Positions 63,113 through 64,000 of a DNA stretch of 64,000 bases are shown here, piece after piece. Source of the DNA: Desulfobulbus propionicus. Its GTDB lineage: Bacteria > Desulfobacterota > Desulfobulbia > Desulfobulbales > Desulfobulbaceae. A program made the position numbers and the translations under genes. The DNA lies in contig PDTD01000012.1 of NCBI GenBank assembly GCA_002748755.1, positions 53,488 to 117,487 of the forward strand, in the 5' to 3' direction. Below the pieces are notes generated by a model. The model was not told where the DNA came from. It was given only the letters and a program-made list of their open reading frames with translations, and made no database searches. Positions within the stretch are counted from its first letter, which is position 1. Every line of letters begins with the position of its first letter.

Positions 63113-63474
63113 TCCTTGAAGTCCCAGGAAACCAGCTCAAAGGATCTTGTTGAGCGCCATTTCTGCCACCAGACGATTGTCTCAACTCTTCGTTCCTTCT
63201 TGTTTACAAGCACTCTGAGTTTCAGACGAAAGTTGATCCCGTTGACCACCTGTTGCTCAGCCTGTTGAATCTCCAAGAGTTGCATCTGAGCCTGTCTTTT
63301 CCCTATTTCTCTGCTCAAGATGGCCTGTTGCTGCTCAATAGCAGCATAGGCAGCCATAATTACCTTGGGAGAATTGGGAGCCACTTCTGTATAGGCGCCT
63401 ACCTGTTGTCTTTCCCTCATACAGCCGGAAAAGATGATGAAGAGCGCGAGAACGGCATAGGAAAAAAAACGCAT
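63109..63474 (-). CDS. Cystatin-like lipoprotein, hypothetical
   Basis: The 121 residues start with a lipoprotein signal (FFSYAVLALFIIFSGC, lipobox FSGC). A helical stretch is followed by QQVVNGINFRLKLRVLV, which matches the cystatin-type QxVxG hairpin. A strand with ETIVWWQKW and a final FELVSWDF follow. This suggests a cystatin/NTF2-like fold, possibly a protease inhibitor or binding lipoprotein. The ATG at 63474 has a perfect GAGGAGG. The TAG stop comes from the repeat border. Function is unproven. Confidence 0.68.
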   Translation of the reverse strand: MRFFSYAVLALFIIFSGCMRERQQVGAYTEVAPNSPKVIMAAYAAIEQQQAILSREIGKRQAQMQLLEIQQAEQQVVNGINFRLKLRVLVNKKERRVETIVWWQKWRSTRSFELVSWDFKD

Positions 63475-63668
63475 AAAAACCTCCTCAAGGCAGGGTTGAC
63501 GAAAATGGATAAAAAAAAGATTTCCGCTGTTATCCATTACCAGTGCTGTAGCGGTAACCATGGCTGTTGTCTGTACATGTATGAGTGTAGCAGAAAGTGG
63601 GCCGAATCTCTTGTTATGCCCCAACATGCTAAGATATGGTGAAAAATATATTTTTACTTAAAAATCTC

Positions 63669-63699
63669 TTGACTTAGAGTTAGCTCTAACTTGTAGATT
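63669..63699 (+). promoter_or_regulatory. MerR-family type promoter/operator
   Basis: TTGACT (63669-63674) and TAGATT (63694-63699) are separated by 19 bp instead of 17. The spacer contains the dyad TTAGAG-TTAG-CTCTAA. An overlong spacer with a centred palindrome is the signature of promoters activated by MerR-family regulators. It lies 97 bp before the start of the NHL-type gene. No MerR gene is inside the window. Confidence 0.7.
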
Positions 63700-63795
63700 A
63701 TTTCCAGAAGTTATTAATTTGGTGGCAAATAGAAATGATCTAATTATTATAACTATTTAATTTGCCGAAATAAATCGATGCAATATTAAGCAAAA

Positions 63796-64000
63796 ATGCC
63801 CACCGTATTAACCCAAAATAATCTACAAGCCGTAAAATTTTCAATAGTACTTTTGTATTTAGCTATTTTCACAGTCAGTTCCGGTGTGTACGCTAAGCCT
63901 GCTTCATTAACGAAATTATATTCCGGTTTTAATTCACCTGTCGGTATGGGGTTTGACTCAAAAGGGAATTTATATATTGCTGAATGGGGTGCAGATATTG
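63796..64000 (+). CDS. Secreted NHL/beta-propeller-like protein, 5' part
   Basis: The gene is cut by the window edge after 68 codons. It starts MPTVLTQNNLQAVKFS, then a hydrophobic signal segment (IVLLYLAIFTVSSGVYA) with a likely cleavage after VYA. NSPVGMGFDSKGNLYIAEWG follows, one typical NHL/SMP-30-like propeller blade. Codon use is AT-rich (TTA, AAT, ATA), unlike the upstream genes, which suggests later acquisition. A MerR-type promoter precedes it. The substrate or partner is unknown. Confidence 0.65.
   Translation, partial: MPTVLTQNNLQAVKFSIVLLYLAIFTVSSGVYAKPASLTKLYSGFNSPVGMGFDSKGNLYIAEWGADI

Overview
The window comes from a Gram-negative bacterium. It carries ftsE-ftsX-envC, an OmpA-type envelope protein, lipoproteins with lipoboxes and psd. 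The gene content (oadB/oadG sodium-pump subunits, larE, cimA, DUF4911, radical SAM proteins, ppk1) fits a Desulfobacterota lineage such as Desulfobulbales. That placement is inference from protein style, not from a marker alignment. Base composition is near balanced, except for an AT-rich last 350 bases. Nearly all genes are housekeeping. No rRNA, CRISPR array or intact insertion sequence was seen.

Layout. 1-6.6 kb: an RNase II-type fragment, era, then a leftward ftsE-ftsX-envC-ctpA block. 7-10.6 kb: gph, a DUF445 protein and psd, rightward. 10.8-19.3 kb: leftward genes for a giant coiled-coil OmpA protein, glgB, DUF2062, rsmA and tsaD. 19.4-26.8 kb: moaA, a polar amino-acid ABC transporter, an ABC-F ATPase and pheA. 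27-29 kb: larE and HU. 29.0-31.1 kb: a decayed island bounded by a partial and an intact copy of tRNA-Pro(CGG). 31.5-38.1 kb: a CoaD-like enzyme, a VanY-like lipoprotein, thiD, DUF808 and oadG-oadB. 38.5-48.4 kb: a tightly packed leftward run lysC-cimA-HhH-miaA-recJ-purB-DUF4911-miaB-PHP. 48.7-52.8 kb: trmL, serC, a radical SAM gene and rlmN. 52.8-60.7 kb: an unknown three-gene zinc-ribbon cluster, ppk1, a DnaJ-like zinc finger, folD and recD2. 61-64 kb: a cell-wall hydrolase, an MFS exporter, a cystatin-like lipoprotein, and the start of a secreted NHL-type protein behind a MerR-type promoter.

The most unusual feature is a dispersed repeat of about 220 bp with terminal inverted repeats (consensus end GCCCGGATTTCTCATGA, often preceded by CTA). 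Seven near full-length and about eleven partial or decayed copies sit in intergenic gaps across the window. In at least three, probably four, cases the repeat end runs into the 3' end of a gene and supplies the last codons and the stop (gph, rsmA, MFS, probably era). One copy closes two convergent genes. This looks like a MITE-like or REP-like family. I do not recognise a described family that matches it.
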